Part shown: piece after piece, positions 8,821 through 17,149 of the stretch
Position numbering within the stretch: position 1 is the first letter of the stretch
How the letters are laid out: every line of letters starts with the position of its first letter
The notes under the pieces: model-generated
Seen by the model: the letters and a program-made list of their open reading frames with translations, nothing else
Database searches by the model: none
Told to the model about the DNA's origin: nothing
Assembly (NCBI GenBank): GCA_040505895.1
Contig: JBEVXU010000007.1
Span: 186,001-250,000, forward strand
From: Vondammii sp040505895
Lineage (GTDB): Bacteria > Pseudomonadota > Gammaproteobacteria > Chromatiales > Chromatiaceae
Direction of reading: 5' to 3'
DNA length: 64,000 nt
Translations under genes and position numbers: made by a program

Positions 8821-10461
8821 CTATCGATAGCCTGGTAGCTGTGTCTCATCAACCTCATCAATCTGACTCTCATCAAGAAACTGCTCTGCATAGCGCATGT
8901 ACACCTTGTCACCGATAAAGATATCCATAATATCGGCATCCAGATGATTACCCAGGGTCATGCGGCAGACAATAGCCAGCGCCTGAGAGAGCTTGATCGG
9001 ATCACGATAGGGCCGGTCATGGGCGGTCACCGCCTCGAAAATATCGGCGACACACATCATCCGGGCAGGTATTGACATCTGCTCACCGGTAAGGCCTCGT
9101 GGATAGCCGCTACCATCCATATGTTCGTGATGGCAACCGGCATATTCCGGCACATTCTTCAGATAGCCGGGGAAGCGCAATCCGTTGAGCATTTTAAGAC
9201 TGGCCTCAGCGTGGTGATTGACACGCAGTCGCTCCTCATCTGTCAATGTGCCTTTGCGTATCGTTAGGTTAATCACCTCATCTTCACTAAGCAGACTCTC
9301 CTCTGTGCCGTTGGGCGATATCCATTTCCGCCGGGCAATGGCCCTGATCCGCGCCACATCATCATCTCCCAGATTTTCACCTCCTATATTCATCTTTAGG
9401 ATAAACCTCAGGTCATCATCGAGTTCACCTATCTCGCTCCTGAACCGCTGTTCAAGCGCTTCAAAATCAGTATCAGGCCCAGCCTCCCCCCGTTGCTTAA
9501 TAAACTTAAGGTGCATCTCCTGCTTCACCAGCTGAAATCGCAACTCAATCACCCCTACCCGATTGAATATCGACTCCAGCTTGGTCTGCTTGTCGATAAT
9601 GTGATCCGGTGTGGTGATTTTGCCGCAGTCATGAAGCCAACCGGCAATCTTCAGTTCATAGCGAGCCTCATCATCCATAGAGAAATCCGAAAAACATCCA
9701 TCACTGTTAGCCACCGCCTCTGCAATAAGGAGTGTCAGCTTCGATACCCTGCGACAGTGCCCAGCGGTATAGGGAGAGCGCTCATCGATCACATCACTAA
9801 GCACCTTCACCAGTGACTCAAACAGCTTTCTCTGCTCTTCTATAAAGCGCTGATTGGTGAGTGCAACAGCTGCCTGGGATGCCAGAGACTCCACCAACTG
9901 CTGATCCTCTACACTGAATGGAATGACCTCTTTGGTGGCAGGATTCTGGGCATTGATCAGTTGCAGCACCCCGATCACCTCTTTCTCATAGTTGACCAAC
10001 GGCACTGCGAGAAAAGAGCGGCAGCGGTAACCAAAGCGCTCATCGAACTCATGGGTACCTGAGAAGTCGAATCCCTCTGCTGCATAGACATCCGGGATGT
10101 TGGTGGTATGGCCGGTGGTAGCGGTATAGGTAGCAACCAAATGGTTGTTGGGATCTCCGTTGCCGTCGTAGAGCGGCAGAGAAGGATAGCGCTCTGTGGC
10201 ACCGTCCCTCGCCTCTCGCCAGTGAATACCGAGAGAGTGAGTCAGCATGATTTTGAAGTTGAGACAACGCTCCTCTTCTGATCGCAGATAGAGAGTGCCA
10301 CCGTCGGCATGGGTCAACGAGCAGGCATTTTGCAATATTCTGTCGAGCAGCTTCCCTGTATCACGTTCCGCCGACAGCGCCACACCAATTGCATTCAGAC
10401 GATTCAGCCGATCAATCAGAGTTCCGCGTTTCTCCATAGTACTCAGCCATTGATTAACCAC
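8821..10461 (-). CDS. GAF and HD-GYP domain protein, predicted c-di-GMP phosphodiesterase
   Basis: This is a 546-residue soluble protein. Residues about 20-200 form a GAF sensor domain (ILQNACSLTHADGGTLYLR, RSFLAVPLVN, GVLQLINAQN). The rest is HD-GYP: a TAGHCRR-type start, WLHDCGKI as the HD pair, then NHHAEASL, CHHEHMDGSGYPRGL and ADIFEAVTAHDRPYRD. About 110 residues are inserted between HDCGK and the GTLTDEE segment that normally follows closely. The insert is charged and helical. The catalytic His/Asp residues and the GYP loop are kept, so hydrolysis of c-di-GMP is likely. Start is GTG at 10461 or ATG at 10437. Confidence 0.88.
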   Translation of the reverse strand: MVNQWLSTMEKRGTLIDRLNRLNAIGVALSAERDTGKLLDRILQNACSLTHADGGTLYLRSEEERCLNFKIMLTHSLGIHWREARDGATERYPSLPLYDGNGDPNNHLVATYTATTGHTTNIPDVYAAEGFDFSGTHEFDERFGYRCRSFLAVPLVNYEKEVIGVLQLINAQNPATKEVIPFSVEDQQLVESLASQAAVALTNQRFIEEQRKLFESLVKVLSDVIDERSPYTAGHCRRVSKLTLLIAEAVANSDGCFSDFSMDDEARYELKIAGWLHDCGKITTPDHIIDKQTKLESIFNRVGVIELRFQLVKQEMHLKFIKQRGEAGPDTDFEALEQRFRSEIGELDDDLRFILKMNIGGENLGDDDVARIRAIARRKWISPNGTEESLLSEDEVINLTIRKGTLTDEERLRVNHHAEASLKMLNGLRFPGYLKNVPEYAGCHHEHMDGSGYPRGLTGEQMSIPARMMCVADIFEAVTAHDRPYRDPIKLSQALAIVCRMTLGNHLDADIMDIFIGDKVYMRYAEQFLDESQIDEVDETQLPGYR

Positions 10462-10722
10462 AATGTGACTATAAGGATAGCTTCTACAGGGGAAGTTTCA
10501 TTGTGGAATTTTAGAGGGTTGATCCGGTTGTCGTCATAGATGACTGGCAGCACACAGTTACCACTATTTTTCCTATATGGACAGGAGGTAGTACGAGACA
10601 CCTCGCCCACTGAAAAACCATCTATACTCAGAGTCGGCCACCTAAGGAACCGCAGAACACGTGCGGTAACGGCAACCTCCCTGCTTCACTGCGGTTGTTG
10701 CCGAATAGCCACCGGAGGGAAC

Positions 10723-11973
10723 ATGAAGAGCAACACACTGGCCATGATTCTGGCCGGCGGTGTCGGTGAACGCCTCGCCCCCTTGACCAGAGACAGGGTA
10801 AAACCCGCCGTCCCCTTCGGTGGCTACTACCGCCTGATCGACTTCACCCTGAGTAACTGCCTCAATTCACAGATCAGGCGTATCTACCTGGTCACCCAGT
10901 ACAAATCCCTATCGCTGGAACGGCATATCCGAAATGGCTGGTCCTTTCTTCCAGATACCCTGGGTGAATATATCCAGTTCCTGCCGCCACAGCAGCGGGT
11001 TGGCAGCATGTGGTACCAGGGCACTGCCGATGCGGTCTACCAGAATATCTACTCAATAGCGTACGCCAAACCGGAACATGTACTGATTCTTGCGGGTGAT
11101 CACATCTACAAGATGAACTACCAGCGAATGATCCGTGAGCACATTGAGAAAAAGGCAGCAGTAACGGTAGGTGCTATCGAGGTACCCCTCACTAATGCAG
11201 GTTCACTCGGTGTAATGACGGTGGACGAACACAACCGCATCACCGATTTCCATGAAAAGCCAAAAAGACCAGCCACCATACCGGGAAAGCCCAAAAAAGC
11301 GCTGGCCTCCATGGGAATCTATGTATTCGATACCCAACTGCTGATAAAAGTACTGAAAGAGGACAATGCCAAGCCAGAGAGTAGTCACGACTTTGGCAAG
11401 GACATTCTGCCTGAACTGATCCACAAGGTAAGAGTGAATGCTTATCCTTTTGTCGATGAAAATCGTAAGAGTGAGCTCTACTGGCGGGATGTCGGTACCA
11501 TCGATGCCTACTGGGAAGCCAATATGGACCTGGTATCGGTAGACCCGATATTTAATCTCTACGATAAAAAGTGGCCAATCAACACCTATATAAAACCCGC
11601 CCCACCGGCCAAGTTCGTCTTCGCTGATTTGGTGTGTGATAAGCGGGTGGGACGAGCGGGTATCGCAATGGACTCACTGGTCAGCAGTGGCGATATCATC
11701 GCCGGCGGTCAAGTGATCCGCTCTGTGCTGTCACCAAACGTGCGCGTCAATGAGGAGGCACGGGTGGTGGAGTCGATCCTGTTTGAAGGGGTAGAAGTAG
11801 GTGCCGGCGCACAGCTCTACCGCACCATCGTCGACAAAGGGGTAAAGATCCCACCCGGAACCATCATTGGCAGTCACCATGCCACCGATGAGAAACTCTT
11901 TACCATCAGTTCAGGCGGTATTGTTGTGATCCCCGCACGTATGGATATGAGCGGGTTGGCAAAGGAACATTAA
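10723..11973 (+). CDS. glgC: Glucose-1-phosphate adenylyltransferase
   Basis: This 416-residue enzyme makes ADP-glucose from ATP and glucose-1-phosphate, the committed step of bacterial glycogen synthesis. Motifs include AMILAGGVGERLAPLT (nucleotide loop), KPAVPFGGYYRLIDF, GTADAVYQN, LAGDHIYKMNY, FHEKP, SMGIYVFD, SHDFGKD and YWRDVGTIDAYWEANMDL. The C-terminal third is a left-handed beta-helix with an allosteric site. GGAGGG at 10714 precedes the ATG at 10723. The frame is open 183 bases further upstream but has no ribosome site there. No other glg gene is adjacent, so glycogen genes are dispersed. Length matches the family. Confidence 0.96.
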   Translation: MKSNTLAMILAGGVGERLAPLTRDRVKPAVPFGGYYRLIDFTLSNCLNSQIRRIYLVTQYKSLSLERHIRNGWSFLPDTLGEYIQFLPPQQRVGSMWYQGTADAVYQNIYSIAYAKPEHVLILAGDHIYKMNYQRMIREHIEKKAAVTVGAIEVPLTNAGSLGVMTVDEHNRITDFHEKPKRPATIPGKPKKALASMGIYVFDTQLLIKVLKEDNAKPESSHDFGKDILPELIHKVRVNAYPFVDENRKSELYWRDVGTIDAYWEANMDLVSVDPIFNLYDKKWPINTYIKPAPPAKFVFADLVCDKRVGRAGIAMDSLVSSGDIIAGGQVIRSVLSPNVRVNEEARVVESILFEGVEVGAGAQLYRTIVDKGVKIPPGTIIGSHHATDEKLFTISSGGIVVIPARMDMSGLAKEH

Positions 11974-12021
11974 GAAGCCTCTACACCTGTGACCCAGCAG
12001 TCGTAACATACAGCTTGCTAC

Positions 12022-12216
12022 TCATGCAGCATGGTTCAACTTAGCAGCTTTAGCTGCCTCTGCCTCTTCAGGGGAATAAGCCTGGCCGGACCATAGCATT
12101 TCGTAGGCAACCTCTTCTATAAACTTCCTATGGCCGGTTAGCGACTGATAGCGGTCGCTAACCGGCCAATAGGAGCCAATTAGGAGTAGCGGAGTCAGTG
12201 ACTGGTTAACGCTAAA
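12022..12216 (-). pseudogene. Remnant coding stretch of unknown origin
   Basis: An open stretch of 64 codons ends in TGA at 12022. Its last 35 codons look like real protein (KFIEEVAYEMLWSGQAY, then a helical Glu/Ala/Lys-rich end). There is no usable start codon before an in-frame TAG at 12217-12219. The upstream half is occupied by the hairpin at 12131-12168, read as protein. The likely reading is that a palindromic element landed in, or next to, the end of a small gene and cut off its start. I do not recognise the family. Confidence 0.3.
12131..12168. repeat. Perfect inverted repeat, 15-bp arms
   Basis: Arms at 12131-12145 and 12154-12168 (TGGCCGGTTAGCGAC and its exact complement) surround an 8-base loop. 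There is no T-run on either side, so it is not a standard terminator. A 17-base piece (12153-12169) recurs with one mismatch at 28403-28419 beside a transposase remnant, which suggests a dispersed small element rather than a gene-specific structure. Confidence 0.7.
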
Positions 12217-12249
12217 CTAGACCTCCGTGCATAAAAGCTAACATTCGAA

Positions 12250-12483
12250 TCAGAAGTGCTCCTCTACGCGCACAGAGTCGAAACCGATATCCCGCCCTAC
12301 CTCGGTGGCATGATCCAGGCTGTGATACAGGCATTCTCGTCCCGAGTGGTCGGTGAGCACCAATGTTTCCCTGTTTTTTGTATGTAATAGTAACCGCCAG
12401 CCGTCACCCTGTTCAGAGGGTTCCGCTACCGCTTCACTTAGTTGGCCTACTTCGAATTCCGCTTTGGCATGCATCAGATCCAT
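12250..12483 (-). CDS. Small uncharacterised protein
   Basis: This is a 77-residue protein with a good ribosome site (GAGGAGA shortly before the ATG at 12483). It has no signal peptide or membrane helix. It contains GDGWRLLLHTKNRETLVLTD and ends DIGFDSVRVEEHF, and reads as a compact beta-rich domain with alternating charge. I cannot name a family with confidence. It lies downstream of the arsenic operon on the same strand, but 211 bases separate it from arsM and it probably has its own promoter. Confidence 0.6.
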   Translation of the reverse strand: MDLMHAKAEFEVGQLSEAVAEPSEQGDGWRLLLHTKNRETLVLTDHSGRECLYHSLDHATEVGRDIGFDSVRVEEHF

Positions 12484-12694
12484 AAGGTCTCCTCACGAGT
12501 ATTTCCCCGTAACATTGCCTCTGTATAGAATACTAGCTTAACTCATCGAAAAATAATGCCCTGATTCCGGTCACTCAGGCCGCCAACTCAATCACCGATC
12601 TGCGACGGTTTGCCCTGGCTGGTTTTTTTGTTGGTTGAGAAAGACCGCTAGCTGTACCGCCCCTCCAAAAATCCACCCTCACCACGTTTTACCG

Positions 12695-13519
12695 CTACTC
12701 TTTTCGTGCCTCAATGGTCGCCGACACCACATACTCTTCAAGCCCACTACCAGGAGCCCAGTCAGCGATAAACGCTCTGCTCTCCGGTTTCTCTGTAATA
12801 ACAATATCGACAAAGCCAGCCGCCTCCAGCATTGCCAAATGGTCATCGATGGTCGATGCACCGGAAAGACAGCCGGAGATCAGTGCCGGATCGTTGAGTG
12901 CCGACTCGGGCAGCGGTGCCGTGGCGACAATATCTGAGATAGCCAGACGTCCGCCCGATTTCAATACACGGAAAGCATCTGCAAATACTTGTCTCTTTTC
13001 TGGTGATAGATTGATCACACAGTTGGATATGATGACATCCACGGAGCTGTCTGCTATCGGCAGGTGTTCGATCTCACCCAAGCGGATATCGACATTTTTA
13101 AAATCTGATTTTTCAACGTTCTTACGCGCCTTGGAGATCATATCCGGCGTCATATCAACACCGATCACCCGCCCATCGGGGCCCACCTGTCGGGCGGCAA
13201 GAAAGGCATCGAAGCCACCACCACAGCCAAGATCGACAACGACCTCCCCCGGCTTTAGTGCGGCAATCGCCTGGGGGTTACCACACCCCAATCCCATATT
13301 GGCTCCTTCAGGTATTACGGCCACATCCTCATCACTGTAGCCCAGTCCAACGGAGATCACCTCTGCTGACTGCAGACTTGCCACCTCCGGTGCACAGCAA
13401 CTACTGCCACTGCAGCACCCTGCCTCAGTTGTGGCGGTGTGCTCATTCTGTCTGGCCACTTGTGCGTAGGTTTCACGTACAGCATTGCGCACTTCATCAA
13501 CCGATAACTTATTATCCAT
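12695..13519 (-). CDS. arsM: Arsenite S-adenosylmethionine methyltransferase
   Basis: This enzyme of about 274 residues methylates As(III) with SAM to mono-, di- and trimethyl arsenicals. The SAM-binding motif I is VVDLGCGGGFDAFLA (about 90-104), followed by VIGVDMTPDMI. Arsenic-binding cysteines typical of ArsM are present: MGLGCGNP, ISNCVINLSP and SGCLSGA. An N-terminal CCSGSSCC cluster (about 35-42) is an extra thiol-rich segment seen in many bacterial ArsM. The ATG at 13519 fits the AAGGGAG upstream better than the GTG at 13525. It is the last gene of the minus-strand ars operon, 13 bases after the metallo-hydrolase gene. Cytoplasmic. Confidence 0.93.
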   Translation of the reverse strand: MDNKLSVDEVRNAVRETYAQVARQNEHTATTEAGCCSGSSCCAPEVASLQSAEVISVGLGYSDEDVAVIPEGANMGLGCGNPQAIAALKPGEVVVDLGCGGGFDAFLAARQVGPDGRVIGVDMTPDMISKARKNVEKSDFKNVDIRLGEIEHLPIADSSVDVIISNCVINLSPEKRQVFADAFRVLKSGGRLAISDIVATAPLPESALNDPALISGCLSGASTIDDHLAMLEAAGFVDIVITEKPESRAFIADWAPGSGLEEYVVSATIEARKE

Positions 13520-13532
13520 AATCACCGCTCCC

Positions 13533-14474
13533 TTATAGGGCTTCTGCTTCCAACTGTAGATAGGTTCTGTTGATATTTATCCGGTGCCAGCTGCTAAAGT
13601 TCTCAAGGTGTTTGAAGCGCGGCGCATCGGCGAGGCTATCAACCGTCTCACCCAACTCCTTCCACTCCTCAATCGCCTTACCTACTTCAACAACCAACCA
13701 GTCGAGGTAATCCCCTGTCTCACGCTGGGCTTTGGCCAGATCACAGGCATCGCCATGTCCCGGCACCACATGGAGGGGATTAAGCGCCTTGAGGGCATTG
13801 AAGCTCCCCTGCCACGCCTTTACCGAGGTTACCTGCTGTATTCCCAGCATGCGGTCGACATAAACCAGATCACCGGTAAACACCAATCGTTGCTCCGGCA
13901 ACCAAACTACGCCGTCACCTGGAAAATGGCTGTCACCGAGCCAGATCAGCTCAAACTGCACTCCTCCCAGTTCAATGGCGGCCCGGTCGGCATCCACTAT
14001 ACGGTCTGCATAGACCGGCTCCACCGCTGCCGCACGTTCTTTGAGTACGCTATTGAGACGCTGAACATGACTCTCTGCCAGCTCTTTCTGGCCATCGACC
14101 GTGCGCCGCAAAGCGATGATCTCCGCCCCTTTGACGGCAAAGTAGCTGTTACCCATCCACTTGTGGTCCTGCATACCGGTATTGATTACCCAGCGCACAG
14201 GTAGATGAGTGACCCCGGCAATCGCCTTCTCAATCAGTCGGGCACCTTCGGGAGTGGCACCGGAATCGACCAACACAACACCCTCCGCGGTAACGACAAA
14301 GCCGAGGGTATTGTTGAGTGCGTGGTTGTCATATGTACGGGGGCCGGTGTCACCTACCAAGGCATAGACATCATCGGTCACCTGTTGCACCCGCAGTTCA
14401 AAAGCATTGGCATCGATAACAACCAGCAAAAGTGCAAATAACAGTACCCGGCGACCTAAGTTGGTAAAGCTCAT
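13533..14474 (-). CDS. Periplasmic metallo-beta-lactamase-fold hydrolase, SoxH-like
   Basis: This is a 313-residue protein with a signal peptide (LLFALLLVVIDANA). The metallo-beta-lactamase fold is evident: NTLGFVVTAEGVVLVDSG, GDSHFPGDGVVWLPEQRLVFTGDLVYVD and VPGHGD. The usual HxHxDH metal motif is replaced by NTGMQDHKWMGN, which keeps the last Asp-His but not the first two His. I associate this altered motif with the SoxH / quinoprotein-relay zinc hydrolase group. The gene overlaps the rhodanese gene by four bases (ATGA) and precedes arsM by 13 bases, so it is co-translated within the ars operon. Substrate unknown. A role with sulfur or thio-arsenic species is inference from neighbours only. 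Confidence 0.78.
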   Translation of the reverse strand: MSFTNLGRRVLLFALLLVVIDANAFELRVQQVTDDVYALVGDTGPRTYDNHALNNTLGFVVTAEGVVLVDSGATPEGARLIEKAIAGVTHLPVRWVINTGMQDHKWMGNSYFAVKGAEIIALRRTVDGQKELAESHVQRLNSVLKERAAAVEPVYADRIVDADRAAIELGGVQFELIWLGDSHFPGDGVVWLPEQRLVFTGDLVYVDRMLGIQQVTSVKAWQGSFNALKALNPLHVVPGHGDACDLAKAQRETGDYLDWLVVEVGKAIEEWKELGETVDSLADAPRFKHLENFSSWHRININRTYLQLEAEAL

Positions 14475-15385
14475 AGCTCGTAATCTCCACTGTAGGGCTT
14501 CTCTCCTTCAACAACCGGCAGAGTCAGGCGGTTGCCCCAATGAGACCAGCCGCCGTTATAGAGACGCACATCTTTGTAACCCAGACTCTTCAGCTGCGCA
14601 TAGGCGAGGCTCATGCGGAAGCCGTCATGGCAGTAGGCATAGACAGTCCTGTCTTTAGGTATTGATTGATACATAGCGGCTAGATCCGCCTCTTCTATCC
14701 ACTTCTGCGAGCTTGTTCCATTGAGGCTGACAATACTGACGGCACCGGGGATATGTCCGCCCATAATGGCATGTTTGATCTCCTTGCCGGTATACATGCT
14801 CTGAGGACGCGCATCCAGCAGCACCACACTGGGATCACGGCGTGAGACCACATCATCATAGACATCGGTCCACTCCACATACATCGCCGGATTGGCCTCT
14901 TTCAGCGTCACACCACCCTTGGCTGGTGTTACCGCCTCTTTGCTCATATCCTCAAACGCACTCCACTCACCGGTGCCGCCATCAAGCAACTTCACCCGAT
15001 TCATCTCGAAACCGTAGAGCTCAAGCAGATAGTAGAGCCGGGACGCCAGAGCGGTACTGGAGTCATCGTAGATCACCAGCGTAGAGTCATCATTGACACC
15101 CCATCCACGCAGTGTCTGCTGGAATGCCTCACGGGTGGGAAAACGCATCAATGGGCTGGTGGTGTTATTACCTAAATCTTTAAAACGCTGCACCTGCACC
15201 GCACCCGGAATATGCCCAACTGTGAAATAGCGATGAGGATGGTAACGCACCTCCAGAACGATCAAACCTTCATCGTCAATATGATCTGCAAGCCATTCGG
15301 CATCAACTAGAAAATCCCGGTCAGCCCATACGGACTGCGCCATGGCCATGAGTATAAGGAGAATAAAAGTTCGAAAAAAATGCAT
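14471..15385 (-). CDS. Periplasmic two-domain rhodanese (thiosulfate sulfurtransferase-like)
   Basis: This is a 304-residue protein with a signal peptide (FFRTFILLILMAMAQSVWA, cleaved before DRDF). Two rhodanese domains follow, about 20-140 and 165-300. The N-terminal domain lacks a catalytic Cys (DDSSTALASRLYY loop). The C-terminal domain has the active-site loop YCHDGFRMS with the Cys that carries persulfide. An AAGGAG seven bases before the ATG at 15385 fixes the start, and the stop of arsJ lies one base away. It transfers sulfane sulfur to a thiol or cyanide acceptor in related enzymes. It is translated with arsJ upstream and the metallo-hydrolase downstream, so it is part of the ars operon. 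Confidence 0.88.
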   Translation of the reverse strand: MHFFRTFILLILMAMAQSVWADRDFLVDAEWLADHIDDEGLIVLEVRYHPHRYFTVGHIPGAVQVQRFKDLGNNTTSPLMRFPTREAFQQTLRGWGVNDDSTLVIYDDSSTALASRLYYLLELYGFEMNRVKLLDGGTGEWSAFEDMSKEAVTPAKGGVTLKEANPAMYVEWTDVYDDVVSRRDPSVVLLDARPQSMYTGKEIKHAIMGGHIPGAVSIVSLNGTSSQKWIEEADLAAMYQSIPKDRTVYAYCHDGFRMSLAYAQLKSLGYKDVRLYNGGWSHWGNRLTLPVVEGEKPYSGDYEL

Positions 15386-15386
15386 A

Positions 15387-16619
15387 TTAGCTCCTTGTAG
15401 CGGGTGATTCGTGCTGCTTGGCACGGGGTAATTTTATCGAGAGCAGACCTGCAGTGAAGAGCAGACCGGTTGACCACCAGAGGCAACCTTCCAGTCCTTG
15501 CAGCTGGTAAATCAGGCCGGAGAGTACAGTGCCGGCGAGCCGCCCACCGGCATTAGCCATGTAGTAGAAACCAACATTCAACGCTACCTTATCGTGATCC
15601 GAATAGGCCAAAATCAGATAAGAGTGGAGTGCGGAGTTAACCGCAAACACTGCACCGAAGGCCGACAGTCCGGCGATAACAGCAAACGTAGGTGATACCC
15701 CCTGCTGTAGTGCAAGGGCGATCGCTGCTGGAAACAGTGCCAGCACGAAAACCCACAAAGTGGCACTGCCGCCATCAGGCCCGTGGTGGTGGTGTTCCCT
15801 TCTCAGCAGCCTTGGAGCAACAGCTTGCACCAAACCGTAACCGATAACCCAGAGGGCGAGAAAACCACCTACTTGGGTATGTCCCCACCCCAGCGTTGAA
15901 GTGAGAAATACAGGAACACCGACAACAAACCAGACATCCCTGGAGGCGAAAAGAAAGAAACGTGCCGCCGACAGCCAGTTGACTTCAGAAGTTTTGGAGA
16001 ACAGCTCGGTAAATTTCGGCTTTGCACTAGTTTTACCGATGCCACCCGGTAACAGCATTGCCGTCACCACCAGCGTAAGTAATAACAGAGCGGCAAGAAT
16101 CAGTAGCGCCCAACGAAAGCCAACCAGGGAGAGCAGAAAACCACCGATAAAAAATCCAAGCCCCTTGAGGGCGTTTTTAGAACCGGTTAACACTGCCACC
16201 CATTTAAAGAGCCGGGCATTCTCGCCTTTGGGCAACATCAGTTTGACGCTTGCCTTGGCACTCATCTTATTGAGATCCTTGGCGATGCCCGAAAGTGCCT
16301 GAGCCATCATCACATAGGGTACCGTCAGCCAGGCATCAGGCACTGCCAATAGAGCGAGTGCCACCACCTGCATACCCATGCCGATATGCATAGTGAGATT
16401 GAGACCAATACGCGATCCAAGCCAACCCCCAACAAGATTAGTCACCACACCAAAGATCTCATAAAAGAGGAACAGCAGTGCGATATCGAGGGGAGCGTAG
16501 CCAAGCTGATGGAAATAGAGCACCACCAGCATACGAATAGCGCCGTCAGTGATGGTGAAGGTCCAATAACCCGCCGTCACCACAAAATAATTTTTCAAAC
16601 CTACAATGGGATGATTCAT
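15387..16619 (-). CDS. arsJ: ArsJ-type organoarsenical efflux MFS transporter
   Basis: This is a 410-residue membrane protein with about 12 helices and the MFS layout. The N-terminus reads NYFVVTAGYWTFTITDGAIR followed by HQLGYAPLDIALLFLFYE, which is typical of ArsJ. ArsJ exports 1-arseno-3-phosphoglycerate, an unstable arsenate ester made by a GAPDH. Most arsJ genes sit next to a dedicated gapdh gene. None is present here, so a housekeeping GAPDH elsewhere would have to supply substrate, or the substrate differs. GGAAG before the ATG at 16619 fixes the start. A His-rich loop (REHHHHGPDG) lies mid-protein and may bind metal. It is the second gene of the operon, after arsR. Confidence 0.88.
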   Translation of the reverse strand: MNHPIVGLKNYFVVTAGYWTFTITDGAIRMLVVLYFHQLGYAPLDIALLFLFYEIFGVVTNLVGGWLGSRIGLNLTMHIGMGMQVVALALLAVPDAWLTVPYVMMAQALSGIAKDLNKMSAKASVKLMLPKGENARLFKWVAVLTGSKNALKGLGFFIGGFLLSLVGFRWALLILAALLLLTLVVTAMLLPGGIGKTSAKPKFTELFSKTSEVNWLSAARFFLFASRDVWFVVGVPVFLTSTLGWGHTQVGGFLALWVIGYGLVQAVAPRLLRREHHHHGPDGGSATLWVFVLALFPAAIALALQQGVSPTFAVIAGLSAFGAVFAVNSALHSYLILAYSDHDKVALNVGFYYMANAGGRLAGTVLSGLIYQLQGLEGCLWWSTGLLFTAGLLSIKLPRAKQHESPATRS

Positions 16620-16738
16620 AACTTCCACTTATGGTTGGTTAACTCTATCCACCAAAGGTGGCAAAAGAGATTTCAAGACGCATGAAAAGCCCCGTATATA
16701 GTGACTCTGCACATTGCATGACCAATACATCTTAGCAG

Positions 16739-16750
16739 CCATATATATGG
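16739..16750. promoter_or_regulatory. 12-bp perfect palindrome in the arsR-arsJ gap
   Basis: CCATATATATGG is a perfect palindrome 120 bases before the arsJ start. It shares the CATATAT core with the palindromes upstream of arsR, so it may be a second ArsR site controlling the operon body. This is inference from sequence likeness only. Confidence 0.3.
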
Positions 16751-16783
16751 GATGAGTATGGAGGAATACCGCAACATAAATCC

Positions 16784-17137
16784 TCAAAAGTCACAGGCAT
16801 CGCCCGGCCTGCAACAGACCTCTGCGAGTCGCTGTATATCCTCTCGATAAGGTGATTTTCCATGACAACCATCATGCACAGCTGCCAGCGCCCGCGCCGC
16901 CCAGGCGGGCATATCGGGGCCTAGACGATAGTAGATCCACAACCCTTCTCGTCGCCCCACTAGAAGCCCACCCTCACGTAACACAGCGAGGTGGCGGGAT
17001 ACTTTGGGCTGGGCCAGCCCCAAAGCATCTTTTAGCTCACAGACACAGAGTTCTCTCTTCTCCGATAACAGCGCCAGCAAGCGCAAGCGGGTTGAATCCG
17101 CCATTGAACGAAGAAACTGATCAGGGGTGATACTCAT
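16784..17137 (-). CDS. arsR: ArsR-family arsenite-responsive repressor
   Basis: This is a 117-residue winged-helix repressor. It starts MSITPDQFLRSMADSTRLRL, with the As(III)-binding ELCVCEL (Cys-Val-Cys at the start of helix 3) as in the E. coli type. The recognition helix LAQPKVSRHLAVLREGGLL and wing REGLWIYYRLG follow. Further cysteines at the C-terminus (VCCRPGDACDF) could add ligands. The ATG at 17137 is chosen because the longer frame would read through the palindromic promoter region. It heads the operon arsR-arsJ-rhodanese-hydrolase-arsM, though 164 bases separate it from arsJ. It should repress the operon and release when arsenite binds. Confidence 0.93.
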   Translation of the reverse strand: MSITPDQFLRSMADSTRLRLLALLSEKRELCVCELKDALGLAQPKVSRHLAVLREGGLLVGRREGLWIYYRLGPDMPAWAARALAAVHDGCHGKSPYREDIQRLAEVCCRPGDACDF

Positions 17138-17149
17138 AATGCTCGGGCT

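Noticed and set aside
10540..10722. A 61-residue N-terminal extension of GlgC.
   Set aside because: No ribosome site at 10540, and the extension does not look like GlgC. GGAGGG precedes the ATG at 10723.
11974..12021. Terminator after glgC.
   Set aside because: No hairpin with T-run was found there. The strong hairpin at 12131 lacks a T-run.
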